Notes under the pieces: generated by a model
Databases searched by the model: none
What the model saw: only the letters and a program-made list of their open reading frames with translations
Told to the model about the DNA's origin: nothing
Made by a program: the position numbers and the translations under genes
Part shown: positions 17,057 through 25,800 of the stretch, piece by piece
Position numbering within the stretch: position 1 is the stretch's first letter
Layout of the letters: every line of letters begins with the position of its first letter
NCBI RefSeq assembly: GCF_000769405.2
Contig: NZ_CP053439.1
Span: forward strand, 806,001 to 870,000
Direction of reading: 5' to 3'
DNA from: Rhizobium brockwellii
Lineage (GTDB): Bacteria > Pseudomonadota > Alphaproteobacteria > Rhizobiales > Rhizobiaceae
DNA: 64,000 nucleotides

Positions 17057-17377
17057 GGGAGCGCGTTTTGCCAGATCCGCCGCCGGCACGGGGTAAGCCG
17101 TTCTGTCGCCGACTGGGTTGCGCAGGCTAGATTCCAGACTGCCCCACGACCACAATTAGCCCTTGATCACCCCCTGGCGGATCATTTATCACTACCGTAA
17201 ATCCAAGCTGCGAAATTTGAGTCCAGAGGTGATGTCGATCAAATCGGCGCCACCGGCTGATCAAGGGTGACATGCCGAACCAGATCGCGAGACCGGCAAG
17301 ACCACGTTGATCGAGCCAATAACATCCGTCAGCGTCGCTGAGCCACCACCGCAGATTTGCCACAGAGCTTACCCCTT

Positions 17378-17471
17378 GCTCCGTCCTCCTCGGGCTTGAC
17401 CCGAGGATCTACGTCGACCTCCACCAGCAGCGGGCATGGATCCCAGGCCCAAGACCTGGGGTGTCGGAGAT
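17378..17471. repeat. RIME-like element, copy within tandem unit 2
   Basis: Same structure as 16961-17056. The right stem has changes (CCCAGGCCCAAGACCTGGG, then GTGTCGG in place of GATGACGG), so it is slightly decayed. Confidence 0.8.
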
Positions 17472-17835
17472 TGGGGAGCGCGTTTTGCCAAATCCGCCGC
17501 CGGCGCGGCGTAACCGTTCTGCCGCCGACTGGGTTGCGCAGGCTAGATTCCAGACTGCCCCACGACCACAATTAGCCCTTGATCACCCCCTGGCAGATCA
17601 TTTATCACTACCGCAAATCCAAGCTGCGAAATTTGAATCCACAGGTGATGTCGACCAAGTCGGCGCAGCCCTCCGATCGAATGTGTCACTCGCCAAGGCT
17701 TGAGAACCGGTCATCTTAGACGTCCGGACACCGTCCTCAGATCATCGTTGATCCCCATCCCTTTCCGCCTGACCTCTCATGCTCGATCACATCGGGATCG
17801 GGCCGGATAGCGCGCCTCTTCCAAGGAGAACTGCA

Positions 17836-18072
17836 ATGGACCCTTCGATTGCTCCGGCCTCGCGGGCCGCAGTGGTAACGCCGAACGATACCGCCATTGT
17901 CGGTGCGCGCGCGCTTTATATCGGCACGGCGGGCGATGTGGCCATTGCGCCGCGTCGGGACATGGATCCTGTGATCTTCAAGAGCGTGCCGGCCGGGACG
18001 ATCCTGCCGGTTCACGCCGCCATCGTGGCGCTGACCGGGACCACGGCATCCAACATCGTCGCGCTGTTCTAG
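17836..18072 (+). CDS. spike base protein, Rcc01079-like
   Basis: This 78-residue protein starts at MDPSIAPAS, preceded by AAGGAGAA. It matches in outline the short family named after the Rhodobacter capsulatus gene-transfer-agent head-spike base. The features are an Ala/Ser-rich start followed by VTPNDT, then GARALYIGTAGDVAI, FKSVPAGTILPVH and a final GTTASNIVALF. In the R. capsulatus GTA this protein holds the capsid spikes that bind host capsule; that gene sits outside the main GTA cluster, but here it is the first gene of the late operon, 22 bp before TerS. The assignment is from motif memory. Confidence 0.75.
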   Translation: MDPSIAPASRAAVVTPNDTAIVGARALYIGTAGDVAIAPRRDMDPVIFKSVPAGTILPVHAAIVALTGTTASNIVALF

Positions 18073-18093
18073 ACGCTCCAGAAGCGGCGCCTC

Positions 18094-18567
18094 ATGGGCA
18101 GACCCATCAAGTTCACCCAGGCGATTGCCGACAGGATTTGCGAGCGCATTGCTGACAGGGAAAGCCTCCGGTCGATCTGTCGGGATGAAGAGATGCCGTC
18201 CATGTCGAGCGTGCTGTCCTGGCTCGCCGATGACGAGAAGGCCGCGTTTCGGGTCAAATACGCCCTGGCGCGCGAGATCCAGGCGGACGGCTTTGTCGAT
18301 GAGATGGTCGAGATTGCCGATGACCGTGCGGACGACTGGATCGAAAAGAAGAATGCGAGCGGCGAGACCACGGGCTGGCAGGAGAATGGCGAGGCCATCC
18401 GGCGCTCGCAGCTCCGCATCGCCACCCGGCAGTGGGTCGCCGAGAAGCTGAAGCCGAAGAAATACGGTTCCAAGGTCGAGCCCGACCATGGCGCGGTGAC
18501 CGGCGGGGTTTCGCAGTTGCTGGAAGATATCAATGGCAAGACGCGCGGACTTCCAAACGGCAATTGA
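18094..18567 (+). CDS. terS: phage terminase small subunit
   Basis: This 157-residue protein recognises phage DNA and recruits the large terminase. Its N-terminal half holds a helix-turn-helix (ITQAIADRICERIADRESLRSI is approximated by residues 8-28), followed by MPSMSSVLSWLADDEKAAFRVKY, the typical terS motif of tail-less and short-tailed phages. The middle is a charged helical oligomerisation region (VEIADDRADDWIEKKN). The C-terminus overlaps the start of the large subunit by 35 nt, as is usual. The family call comes from position and motif together. Confidence 0.85.
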   Translation: MGRPIKFTQAIADRICERIADRESLRSICRDEEMPSMSSVLSWLADDEKAAFRVKYALAREIQADGFVDEMVEIADDRADDWIEKKNASGETTGWQENGEAIRRSQLRIATRQWVAEKLKPKKYGSKVEPDHGAVTGGVSQLLEDINGKTRGLPNGN

Positions 18568-20104
18568 CCAGTTTTCCGACTGGCGCTGGCGTCTGAACAA
18601 TCTCTATTGGATCACCGACAAATCGGGCAAACGCGTCAGGTTCGAGATGAACTGGACGCAGATGACGTTTTTCGAGCAGATGCATTATCTGAATGTGCTG
18701 CTGAAGGCCCGCCAGCTGGGTCTCACGACCTTCATTCAGATCTTCATGCTCGATGCCTGCGTCTTCAACAGGGATATCCGCGCCGGTACCATCGCCCATA
18801 CGCTGGGCGACGTGCAGACGATCTTCCGGGACAAGATCAAATACCCCTATGACAATCTGCCTGATGGTATCCGCAACGCCGTGCCTGTTGTCAGGGCCAA
18901 CCAGACCGAACTGCTGCTTGGCAATAATTCGAGCATTCGTGTCGGCACCTCGCTGCGCTCGGGAACGCTGCAATATCTTCATATCTCCGAATATGGAAAG
19001 CTTTGCGCGAAATATCCTGACAAGGCGAGGGAAGTCCGCACCGGCGCTTTGAATACGGTGCAGGCCGGCCAGCTGGTCTTCGTCGAAAGCACTGCGGAGG
19101 GCCAGGAAGGGCATTTCTACACGCTCTGCGAAGATGGCCAAGTCAAGCAGCGCCAGGCGGCGAAACTGACCGAACTGGACTTCAAGTTCCATTTCTTCCC
19201 GTGGTGGAAGGAGCAGCAATATGCGATCGCGCCTGAGGGCGTCATCATCACCGATGCTTTCGCAAAGTATTTCCGCAATCTGGCCGATCAGGGCATCACG
19301 CTGACGGACGGGCAGAAGGCCTGGTACGTCAAGAAGGCCGAAACCCAGCTCGGCGACATGAAGCGCGAATATCCCTCGACGCCGGCCGAAGCTTTCGAGG
19401 CGAGCGTCGAGGGCGCCTATTACGCCGACCAGATGGCGGTCGCCGACGCTGAAGAGCGCATCGGCGTCTTCCCGCATGTCGAAGGTTATCCCGTCCATAC
19501 CATTTCAGACATCGGCATGGACGATACCAACAGCGTCTGGCTGTTTCAGGTGCTGCCCGGCCGTGTGCGGATGATCGGCTATTTCGAGCACACCGGCACC
19601 GGCATGGACGGCATGCTCGACGAGCTGGAGCGGCGTAGCGCCGAGCATGGCTATGTCTACGGCGTCCACAACATGCCGCACGACATCAAGGTCAGGGAAT
19701 GGACGCGCGGCGGCATGACCCGCATCGAAGTCATGCTGAGAGAGGTCAAAGCCCGCGGCCTTGGCACCGTCCGCAAGATCGAGCGCGCCTATGTCCATGA
19801 CCGGATCAACGGCACCAGGCGCATTCTGGCGAAGATCGAGTTCGACCAGGCCGGCTGCATCCAGGGCATCAAGTGCCTGAGGAACTACCGCAAGGACTGG
19901 GACGAGGATTTGAGCGTCTTCCGCGACGAACCCCTGCACAACTGGGCCTCGCACGGTGCCGACGCTTTCGGGGGCCTGGCGATCATCTTCACCGGCTTGG
20001 CGCCCGAACCGCTGAAGCCGCAGGTGAAGAGCCTCCCGACCTTCCAGACGATGACCTTCAACGAATTTGCCGATTCCACCCCTGCATATAGCGAGCGTGT
20101 TTGA
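18533..20104 (+). CDS. terL: phage terminase large subunit
   Basis: This 523-residue packaging motor has an N-terminal ATPase domain with a Walker A-like KARQLGLTT (about residues 62-70) and a coupling segment VFVESTAEGQEG (about 180-191). The C-terminal nuclease domain has acidic strands in TISDIGMDDTNSVW (about 323-336) and GVHNMPHDIKVREW near 379-392. It translocates DNA into the capsid and cuts it at headful or unit length. The start codon lies inside terS; the end overlaps the portal gene by 4 nt (ATGA-type arrangement). The full motif set suggests it is intact. Confidence 0.9.
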   Translation: MARRADFQTAIDQFSDWRWRLNNLYWITDKSGKRVRFEMNWTQMTFFEQMHYLNVLLKARQLGLTTFIQIFMLDACVFNRDIRAGTIAHTLGDVQTIFRDKIKYPYDNLPDGIRNAVPVVRANQTELLLGNNSSIRVGTSLRSGTLQYLHISEYGKLCAKYPDKAREVRTGALNTVQAGQLVFVESTAEGQEGHFYTLCEDGQVKQRQAAKLTELDFKFHFFPWWKEQQYAIAPEGVIITDAFAKYFRNLADQGITLTDGQKAWYVKKAETQLGDMKREYPSTPAEAFEASVEGAYYADQMAVADAEERIGVFPHVEGYPVHTISDIGMDDTNSVWLFQVLPGRVRMIGYFEHTGTGMDGMLDELERRSAEHGYVYGVHNMPHDIKVREWTRGGMTRIEVMLREVKARGLGTVRKIERAYVHDRINGTRRILAKIEFDQAGCIQGIKCLRNYRKDWDEDLSVFRDEPLHNWASHGADAFGGLAIIFTGLAPEPLKPQVKSLPTFQTMTFNEFADSTPAYSERV

Positions 20105-22203
20105 TGGAAGACGAAACAACGGCTTTGGCGGACGGGCAGCAATGGGACCTGGCAAAGGTCGGCGCCCGTTGGCAGCAGGAGCTCGAGCGCGCGCAGCGTT
20201 ATTTCAGATCCTGGCATGACCGCTGCGTCAAGATCGAGAAGATCTATCTCGACCAGCAGTCGGACCAGACGAATGCGGCCAAGCGAAGGTTTCCGATGCT
20301 CTGGGCTAACACCTCGGTGCTGCAGCCGGCCGTCTATGCCCGGGTGCCGCAGCCGGTCGTCGAGCGCCGCTTCAAGGACGCCCAGCCGGTGGCGCGCATG
20401 GCCTCCGAGCTCGTCGAGCGCAACCTGTCCTATATGGGCGACGAAGCCGATATCGATTCCATCATGCGCGCGGTGCGCGACGATTTCCTGCTCTGCGCCC
20501 GCGGCACGGTATGGCTACGCTACGAGGCCGATTTCGAGCCGCTCGACATGGGCGTTCAGCCTTCCGACGCGCCTGCGAATAGGGGCTTGCCCGAAGGTCT
20601 CCTTGGCGGGATGGGCGAGGATGGCGGAGCGCCGCCGGAGGCGATCAGCGACGAACGTGTCTGCATCGATTATGTGCACTGGTCGGATTTCCTGCATTCT
20701 CCGGCCCGGCGCTGGAAGGATGTGACATGGGTGGCGCGCCGCGTTCCGATGACCGACGAGGAGATGCAGAAGCGGTTCGGCCCGGACGCGATGACATCTC
20801 TCCAGGCGCAGGGTGCCGGCAGCAACAAGGGCAGCAACCAGACGGAGCGCGCCGAGAACGAGGGCAAGACCCATGTCTGGGAGATCTGGTGCAAGAGCGA
20901 GAACTATACGGTGTGGATCGCCGACGGCGCGCCGGTGGCGCTCGAAGTGTCGGAGCCGCCGCTGGATCTGACACACTTCTGGCCTTGCCCGCGCCCGGCC
21001 TATGGCACGATGTCGACGAGCTCGCTGATCCCGGTTCCCGACTATGTCTATTATCAGCAGCAATGCGACGAGATCGATCTCCTGACGAAGCGCGTCAACA
21101 AGCTGACCGATCAGCTGCGGCTGAAAGTGTTCTACCCCTCCGGCGATGGCGCGATCTCGCCGGCGATCGAGAAGGCGATGCGGCCGGAAAACGACACGGT
21201 GATGGTGCCGATCCCGGAATGGGCTGCCTTCACCGACAAGGGCGGCTCGAAAGCCATCGTGACGCTGCCGATCGACGAGGTGCAGAAGGTCATCATCGCC
21301 TGCATCCAGGCCCGCAAGCAGCTGATCGAGGACGTCTACCAGATCACCGGCATCTCCGACATCGTCCGCGGCGATACCCAGGCGTCGGAGACGGCAACGG
21401 CGCAGCGCATCAAGAGCCAGTGGGGCTCGATCCGCATCCGCGACCGCCAGTCCGAGCTTGCCCGCTTCGCCCGCGATATCATCCGCCTTGCCGGCGAAAT
21501 CATCTGCGACCAGTTTCAGCCGGAAACGCTGATGCTGGTGAGCGGCATCAAGCTGCCGACCATGGCTGAAAAGCAGCAGGTCCAAATGCAGATGCAGATG
21601 GCGGCACAGCAGGCCGCGGCGCGCGCCGAGCAGCTGGGACAGCCCGCACCGCCGCCACCCGAGATGCCGCCGCAGCTCCAACAAATGATGCAGCAGCCGA
21701 CGATCGACGAGGTCGTGCAGCTCTTGCGCAACGACAGCATTCGCGGCTTCCAGATCGACATTGAAACGGATTCGACGATCGAGCCCGACGAGGACGCCGA
21801 AAAGCAGCGCCGCATGGAATTCGTGCAGATGATCGGCGGCTTCCTGCAGCAGGCCGGCGCCATGGCGCAGCAGAACCCGATGCTGGTGCCTGTCATGGTC
21901 GAGACGCTGCTCTTTGCCGCCCGCGGCTTCAGGGCCGGCCGCCAGCTCGAAAGCACGCTGGAGCAGGTCGGCGCCCAGCTCTCCGAGGCCGCCACTGCGC
22001 CAAAACCACCGCCGGAGCCGCCGGCCGAGCAGATGATCAAGCTGAAAACGGCTCAGGTGAAGGCGGGTGCGGAACAGCGGAAAGCCGAGCTTGGTGTGGC
22101 GCAAGCCGAGATCGAGCATCGCGCCGTGGTGGAACAGGCACGCGGCGAGGCGGCGGCGCAGGCCTTGCAGCAGCTGCAGGCGCAACAGCCTGCCTATCAG
22201 TGA
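20101..22203 (+). CDS. phage portal protein
   Basis: This 700-residue protein forms the dodecameric ring through which DNA enters the capsid. The N-terminal half carries the portal core (RWQQELERAQRYF, ERNLSYMGDEADIDSIMRAV). The central helices include VYQITGISDIVRGDTQASETATAQRIKS, described here only by position (about residues 412-440), which is typical of podovirus-type portals. From about residue 490 the protein is very rich in Gln and Ala (QMQMQMAAQQAAARAEQ), a long helical barrel as in P22-type portals. The size and barrel fit a short-tailed phage. It is coupled to terL by a 4-nt overlap. Confidence 0.9.
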   Translation: MMEDETTALADGQQWDLAKVGARWQQELERAQRYFRSWHDRCVKIEKIYLDQQSDQTNAAKRRFPMLWANTSVLQPAVYARVPQPVVERRFKDAQPVARMASELVERNLSYMGDEADIDSIMRAVRDDFLLCARGTVWLRYEADFEPLDMGVQPSDAPANRGLPEGLLGGMGEDGGAPPEAISDERVCIDYVHWSDFLHSPARRWKDVTWVARRVPMTDEEMQKRFGPDAMTSLQAQGAGSNKGSNQTERAENEGKTHVWEIWCKSENYTVWIADGAPVALEVSEPPLDLTHFWPCPRPAYGTMSTSSLIPVPDYVYYQQQCDEIDLLTKRVNKLTDQLRLKVFYPSGDGAISPAIEKAMRPENDTVMVPIPEWAAFTDKGGSKAIVTLPIDEVQKVIIACIQARKQLIEDVYQITGISDIVRGDTQASETATAQRIKSQWGSIRIRDRQSELARFARDIIRLAGEIICDQFQPETLMLVSGIKLPTMAEKQQVQMQMQMAAQQAAARAEQLGQPAPPPPEMPPQLQQMMQQPTIDEVVQLLRNDSIRGFQIDIETDSTIEPDEDAEKQRRMEFVQMIGGFLQQAGAMAQQNPMLVPVMVETLLFAARGFRAGRQLESTLEQVGAQLSEAATAPKPPPEPPAEQMIKLKTAQVKAGAEQRKAELGVAQAEIEHRAVVEQARGEAAAQALQQLQAQQPAYQ

Positions 22204-22216
22204 ACGGAGTGAAAGC

Positions 22217-22528
22217 ATGAGAGAACGCTATTGCCGCGTCTGCGGCGGCTGGCACCAGCTCGACAAATGGCCGCACAACTGCATGCCGGTAAAGAGCCAG
22301 GCGCAGTCCGATCTGCCAGCGCCGCATTTCGTCAGCGACAGCATCGATATCCAGTCGATGCATGACGGCAGGCATTACACCTCGAAAGCCAAGCTGCGCT
22401 CCGCCTACCGGGCAGCCGGCGTGGTCGAGATCGGCAACGAAAAGCCGCAGCCGATCGAAAAGCCGAAGACGGATCGAAAGGCGATCCGCAAGGAGCTGCG
22501 GCGAGTTCACGCCGAATACAACGCTTAG
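22217..22528 (+). CDS. small phage protein with cysteine-rich N-terminus
   Basis: This 103-residue protein starts at MRERYCRVCGG, 13 nt after the portal stop, with CGGAGTG upstream. A C-x2-C...C pattern (YCRVCGGWHQLDKWPHNC) could hold one zinc ion. The rest is basic and hydrophilic, ending in KAIRKELRRVHAEYN. Small proteins of this kind between portal and scaffold genes are common in rhizobial and other alphaproteobacterial phages, but their role is unknown. A host repeat element follows the stop codon at once (22527-22610). Confidence 0.75.
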   Translation: MRERYCRVCGGWHQLDKWPHNCMPVKSQAQSDLPAPHFVSDSIDIQSMHDGRHYTSKAKLRSAYRAAGVVEIGNEKPQPIEKPKTDRKAIRKELRRVHAEYNA

Positions 22529-22610
22529 AGCCCAGGAAAGGCTCTAAACTTTTGTTTTTACGCAATTCCGGACGGAAAACCGCTTCGCACTTTTCCTGGA
22601 ATTGCTCTAA
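22527..22610. repeat. Rhizobiaceae intergenic repeat (ACGCAATTCC family) inside the phage operon
   Basis: An AGAGCC...GGCTCT stem is followed by TTTTGTTTTTACGCAATTCC, GACGGAAAACCGCTTCGCAC and TTTTCCTGGAATTGCTC. GCAATTCC pairs with GGAATTGC to enclose the CGGAAAACCG core. A clear second copy is at 49747-49848 beside the LacI gene. The first stem plus T-run looks like a terminator. This is a chromosomal repeat family, so its presence between phage genes shows that the locus has been resident in the host for some time. Confidence 0.8.
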
Positions 22611-22644
22611 CGGGCATCAACCCCCGACAAAGGAAGTTTCCGAC

Positions 22645-23745
22645 ATGGACATGGAAGACCTGAACGAGGCCGGCAACGGAAGCGAAGATTTTGGCGCGTT
22701 CGACGACAAGCCCCTGAATGACAGGCCAGTCAGCATCCGCGACAGCCTGAAGGCAGCGATCGACACCGTCGAAGGCAATGGACCGGGCGATATTACCGGC
22801 CAGCCGCGCGACGGGGAAAACGGCCGCTTCCTGGCCAAGGGGCAGGAGCAGGCCGCCACAGCGGCGAGGGCAGGGCAGGCGCCCGCGGCAAACGCCGCTC
22901 AGCAGACGCCCCAAGCACAGACCCAGATGCAGACCCGGGAACAGCCGGCAGGCATCGGCAGCCGGGTTCCGCCCGGCTGGTCGACGGAAGCCAAGGCGCA
23001 ATTTGCAAGCCTTCCCGGAGAAGTGCAGGCGGCCATCACCAAGCGGGAACAGGAGGTCGATAACGGCTTCCGCGTTCTCCAGGATTACAAGGGGCTCGAG
23101 GAGTTCACGCCGCTCATCCGCCAGGCCGGCATGACCCATGCCGATGTCATGCGCCGGGCGATCGACTGGGAAAAGGCGCTCATCCACAATCCCGTCAACA
23201 CCGTCGTTCACGTCGCCAGGATGGCAGGCGTCAATCTTCATGCCCTGGTCAATGGCCAGACGGATCAGGTCCTGCAGCGGAGTTCGCAGCAGGCCGGACC
23301 ACAGCCCGGACTACAGCAAGGAGGACCGCAGCCTCGACACGTCAACGTCGAGGCGACGGTCGAACATGTTTTGCGGAAAAGGGACACCGAAACTCAAGTC
23401 GATGCCTTCCTTTCCGACCCGGCAAACGCGCACGCCGATGATGTGCTTGATGACATGATCGCCCTTATCAATGCAGGGCGGGCAACGTCACTCCAGGACG
23501 CCTACGACGCCGCATGCTGGATGCGCCCGGACATTCGCCAGCAGTTGATCAACCAGACTGCGCAGGCGCCCGTCCGAGAACAGCAAGCCCAGAGGGCAGC
23601 AGCGGCAGATCAAGCCCGCCGCGCCTCGCGATCCATCTCTGGATCTTCCGCGCCGGGGCCGACCCGCGATGCGGCAAGAGGCCAGCCCACCTCAATCCGA
23701 GACTCGCTGCGCGACGCCATGCGTTTTTCGCGCGGTCAAGTCTGA
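22645..23745 (+). CDS. putative phage scaffold protein
   Basis: This 366-residue protein starts at MDMEDLNEAG, with AAGGAAG upstream. It is acidic and hydrophilic, low in aromatic residues, and rich in Gln/Ala (QTPQAQTQMQTREQ at about 85-98; QQAQRAAAADQARRAS near the end). It precedes the capsid gene, the position of scaffolds. A central folded region (PPGWSTEAKAQFASLPGEVQAAITKREQ at about 110-137, only partly quoted) is common to phage proteins annotated as scaffold in this type of operon. RDSLKAAI near the start and RDSLRDAM near the end are a repeated short motif (about residues 32 and 354), possibly capsid-binding ends. The exact role is inferred. Confidence 0.75.
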   Translation: MDMEDLNEAGNGSEDFGAFDDKPLNDRPVSIRDSLKAAIDTVEGNGPGDITGQPRDGENGRFLAKGQEQAATAARAGQAPAANAAQQTPQAQTQMQTREQPAGIGSRVPPGWSTEAKAQFASLPGEVQAAITKREQEVDNGFRVLQDYKGLEEFTPLIRQAGMTHADVMRRAIDWEKALIHNPVNTVVHVARMAGVNLHALVNGQTDQVLQRSSQQAGPQPGLQQGGPQPRHVNVEATVEHVLRKRDTETQVDAFLSDPANAHADDVLDDMIALINAGRATSLQDAYDAACWMRPDIRQQLINQTAQAPVREQQAQRAAAADQARRASRSISGSSAPGPTRDAARGQPTSIRDSLRDAMRFSRGQV

Positions 23746-23760
23746 TCAAAGGAATGATCA

Positions 23761-24735
23761 ATGCCCATTTCGCCCAACCTTTCTGAAATCGTGACCACGA
23801 CGCTGCGCAACCGCAGCGGCACGGTCGCCGACGACGTGACGAAGAACAATGGTCTTCTCACCCGTCTGAACAGCCGCGGCCGCAAGAAGCCCATCTCCGG
23901 CGGCCGCACCATCGTGCAGGAACTGCAATATCAAGAAAATGGCAGCTTCAAGCGCTATTCCGGCTACGATATCCTGAACGTCCAGCCCTCCGACGTCATC
24001 ACCGCTGCCGAATACGACCTCAAGCAGGCGGCGGTGGCCGTCTCGATGTCGGGCCTCGAACAGCTGCAGAATTCCGGCGAGGATGCGATCCTCGATCTGC
24101 TTGAGCAGCGCATCGAAAACGCCGAAACGACGCTGAAGAACAACATCGCGCTCGACTGCTATTCCGATGGCACGGCCGATGGCGGGCGTCAGATCGGCGG
24201 CCTGCAGCTACTGGTCTCGACCTCGCCGACATCAGGCACCGTCGGCGGCATCTCGCGCGCCACCTGGGGTTTCTGGCGCAACCAGAAATTCTCGGCCTCG
24301 GCCGATGGCGGTGCCGCCGCCTCGAATGCCAACATCCAGAGCTACATGAACCGGCTCTATATGTCCTGCGTTCGCGGCTCCGACGCGCCCGATCTTGTCG
24401 TCGCCGACAACAACTTCTTCCGCCTCTACTGGGAATCGCTGCAGGCGATCCAGCGCATCACCTCGGCGGACAAGGGCATGGCCGGCTTCCAGTCGCTGCA
24501 ATACATGGGCGCCGACGTGATCTTCGACGGCGGCTTCGGCGGCGGTGCGCCTCTCAACCAGATGTTCTTCCTGAACACCAAGTACCTGTTCTATCGCCCG
24601 CACCGCGACCGCGACATGGCCCCGATCGGCGACGAGCGCATGAACACCAACCAGGATGCCTTCGTGCAACTGATGGGCTTTGCCGGCAACCTCACCATGA
24701 ACAACGCCTTCCTGCAGGGCGTGTTGTTCGCCTGA
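23761..24735 (+). CDS. phage major capsid protein
   Basis: This 324-residue protein is expected to have the HK97 fold. It begins with a helical N-arm (LSEIVTTTLRNRSG) and the E-loop-like GRKKPISGGRTIVQEL. The helical spine EQRIENAETTLKNNIALDCYSD lies at about residues 111-132. The A-domain-like segment contains LVVADNNFFRLYWESL and MGADVIFDGGFGGG. A ribosome site (AAAGGAATG) lies 5 nt before the ATG. It is the main structural component of the head and has very strong codon bias, as expected for a highly expressed gene. Portal, scaffold and capsid come in the normal order. Confidence 0.88.
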   Translation: MPISPNLSEIVTTTLRNRSGTVADDVTKNNGLLTRLNSRGRKKPISGGRTIVQELQYQENGSFKRYSGYDILNVQPSDVITAAEYDLKQAAVAVSMSGLEQLQNSGEDAILDLLEQRIENAETTLKNNIALDCYSDGTADGGRQIGGLQLLVSTSPTSGTVGGISRATWGFWRNQKFSASADGGAAASNANIQSYMNRLYMSCVRGSDAPDLVVADNNFFRLYWESLQAIQRITSADKGMAGFQSLQYMGADVIFDGGFGGGAPLNQMFFLNTKYLFYRPHRDRDMAPIGDERMNTNQDAFVQLMGFAGNLTMNNAFLQGVLFA

Positions 24736-24757
24736 TCGTCAACGAAAGGAAAAGCAA

Positions 24758-25543
24758 ATGTCGGTCGCAACAATCCAGTCCGATCGTCTTGGCGCGAACC
24801 CGTTCGTCGTCGAAGGCCCGATCGTTTCCGGCTCCGGTATTCCGGGCCCGAACTTCTCCCTCGGCGCTGTCGCCGGCGGGGACCGCGAATCCGAATGGGT
24901 CTATTGCCAGCTGGTGCTGGCCTCGCAGACGACCCTTCAGCCCGGCCAGTGGTTCCAGTGGACCCGGGATTATGTCGCCTCGCTGCTAACCACGGCGGCT
25001 GCCGTCGTCGGCCAGCGCTGCGGCGTCTTCTCCGGTGCCGCCCAGCCGCCGACGCTGACCGGCGGCCCGGTCGGTGCTATCACGCTTGCACCCGGCACCT
25101 ATTATGTCTGGCTGCAGCGCAATGGCCAGGCGCCGGCATTGGTTGCAACCGCAACGGCGGCCCTTGTCGTTGCCGAAACCACGACCACGGCAGGCCAGGC
25201 GAGCGCCCCGGCATCCGCCACGGCAACCACCAAGGCCATCGCCAACGTCAACTTTGCGGCGGCCAACCAGACGTTCACGGCAACCACCGTCAACGGCTCC
25301 AACCTGCTGACGAGCCTTTCCGGGCTGAATGCCGGTTCCGGCCCGTTCATCGGCGCGGCCGTTTCCGGCACCGGCATATCAGGCGGAAGCACCATCTCGG
25401 GCATCACCTACAACCCGAACGGCGTCATCCAGAGCATCACCCTCTCGGCCAACGCCACCGCCAACGGCACCGGCATCACCATCACCGCGACGGGTGTGCT
25501 CGAGGCAACGCTGATGCGTCCGTTCCTGTCGAAGGTGAACTAA
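24758..25543 (+). CDS. capsid decoration-like protein
   Basis: This 261-residue protein has an N-terminal part (about 1-140) with an irregular beta fold (FQWTRDYVASLLTTAAAVVGQ, GTYYVWLQRNGQAP). From about 140 it is a Thr/Ala/Ser-rich linker (AETTTTAGQASAPASATATT), followed by a beta-rich Gly/Ser/Thr domain that looks like an Ig-like or head-fibre domain (SGISGGSTISGITYNPNG). The position directly after the capsid gene and the low-complexity, secreted-like composition fit a decoration or head-fibre protein. The function is inferred. A strong hairpin (25551-25566) follows the stop codon. Confidence 0.7.
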   Translation: MSVATIQSDRLGANPFVVEGPIVSGSGIPGPNFSLGAVAGGDRESEWVYCQLVLASQTTLQPGQWFQWTRDYVASLLTTAAAVVGQRCGVFSGAAQPPTLTGGPVGAITLAPGTYYVWLQRNGQAPALVATATAALVVAETTTTAGQASAPASATATTKAIANVNFAAANQTFTATTVNGSNLLTSLSGLNAGSGPFIGAAVSGTGISGGSTISGITYNPNGVIQSITLSANATANGTGITITATGVLEATLMRPFLSKVN

Positions 25544-25550
25544 CATCGAC

Positions 25551-25569
25551 GGGCGCTTCGGCGCCCGTT
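25551..25569 (+). terminator. GC-rich hairpin after the decoration-protein gene
   Basis: GGGCGC-TTCG-GCGCCC forms a six-pair stem with the stable UUCG tetraloop, followed by GTTT. The T-run is short, so termination would be partial. A degenerate version (GGCGCTTCGACGCC) is at 25859-25872, on the far side of the repeat at 25620-25800. Confidence 0.55.
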
Positions 25570-25619
25570 TCGGCAACCTCTCTATGCGTGACTGCCCCTC
25601 ATCCAGTTCGTGCCGATGG

Positions 25620-25800
25620 CTGCCCCTCACCCTAACGCTACCCGGGTCGAGCCACTCGTCTCGACCCGTCCTCCGGACCCCCGTAAAAACGGGGAGAGGG
25701 GACGTGCCAAACGCAACGTCGAGATTGACGAAGCCGGCGCGGCATATCCCCTTCTCCCCGCCTGCGGGGAGAAGGTGGCGGCAGCCGGATGAGGGGCAGT
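25620..25800. repeat. second RIME-type repeat inside the phage operon
   Basis: It starts TGCCCCTCACCCTAACGC and ends GGATGAGGGGCAGT, with the internal block GGACGTG(C/G)CAAACGCAACGTCGAG also seen at 4093-4232. An extra stem ACCCGGGTCGAGCC...CTCGACCCG, not in the other copy, is inserted near its left end, and its right half has CTTCTCCCCGCCTGCGGGGAG. Most of the 368-bp gap between two structural genes is this element. Confidence 0.8.

Larger units (their letters stand above)
16806..17702. repeat. tandem array of about 350-420 bp units at the left edge of the phage region
   Basis: The block AGCCCTTGATCACCCCCTGG starts at 16806, 17158 and 17574, giving periods of 352 and 416 bp. Each unit continues with a shared stretch (TTTAT...ACTA/GCGTAAAT, then GGTGATGTCGA). 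The first two then hold a full RIME-like element and a shared tail (GTTGCGCAGGCTAGATTCC). The third unit breaks off after the GCCAAGGCTTG block. The second unit carries about 64 bp not found in the first. No reading frame here looks coding. It fills the gap from 16671 to the first phage gene. Confidence 0.85.

Noticed and set aside
20515..22218. 567-codon antisense frame over the portal gene
   Set aside because: It is rich in Leu, Arg and His with no domain, as expected from the complement of Gln/Ala-rich coding DNA; the portal gene on the plus strand is clear.
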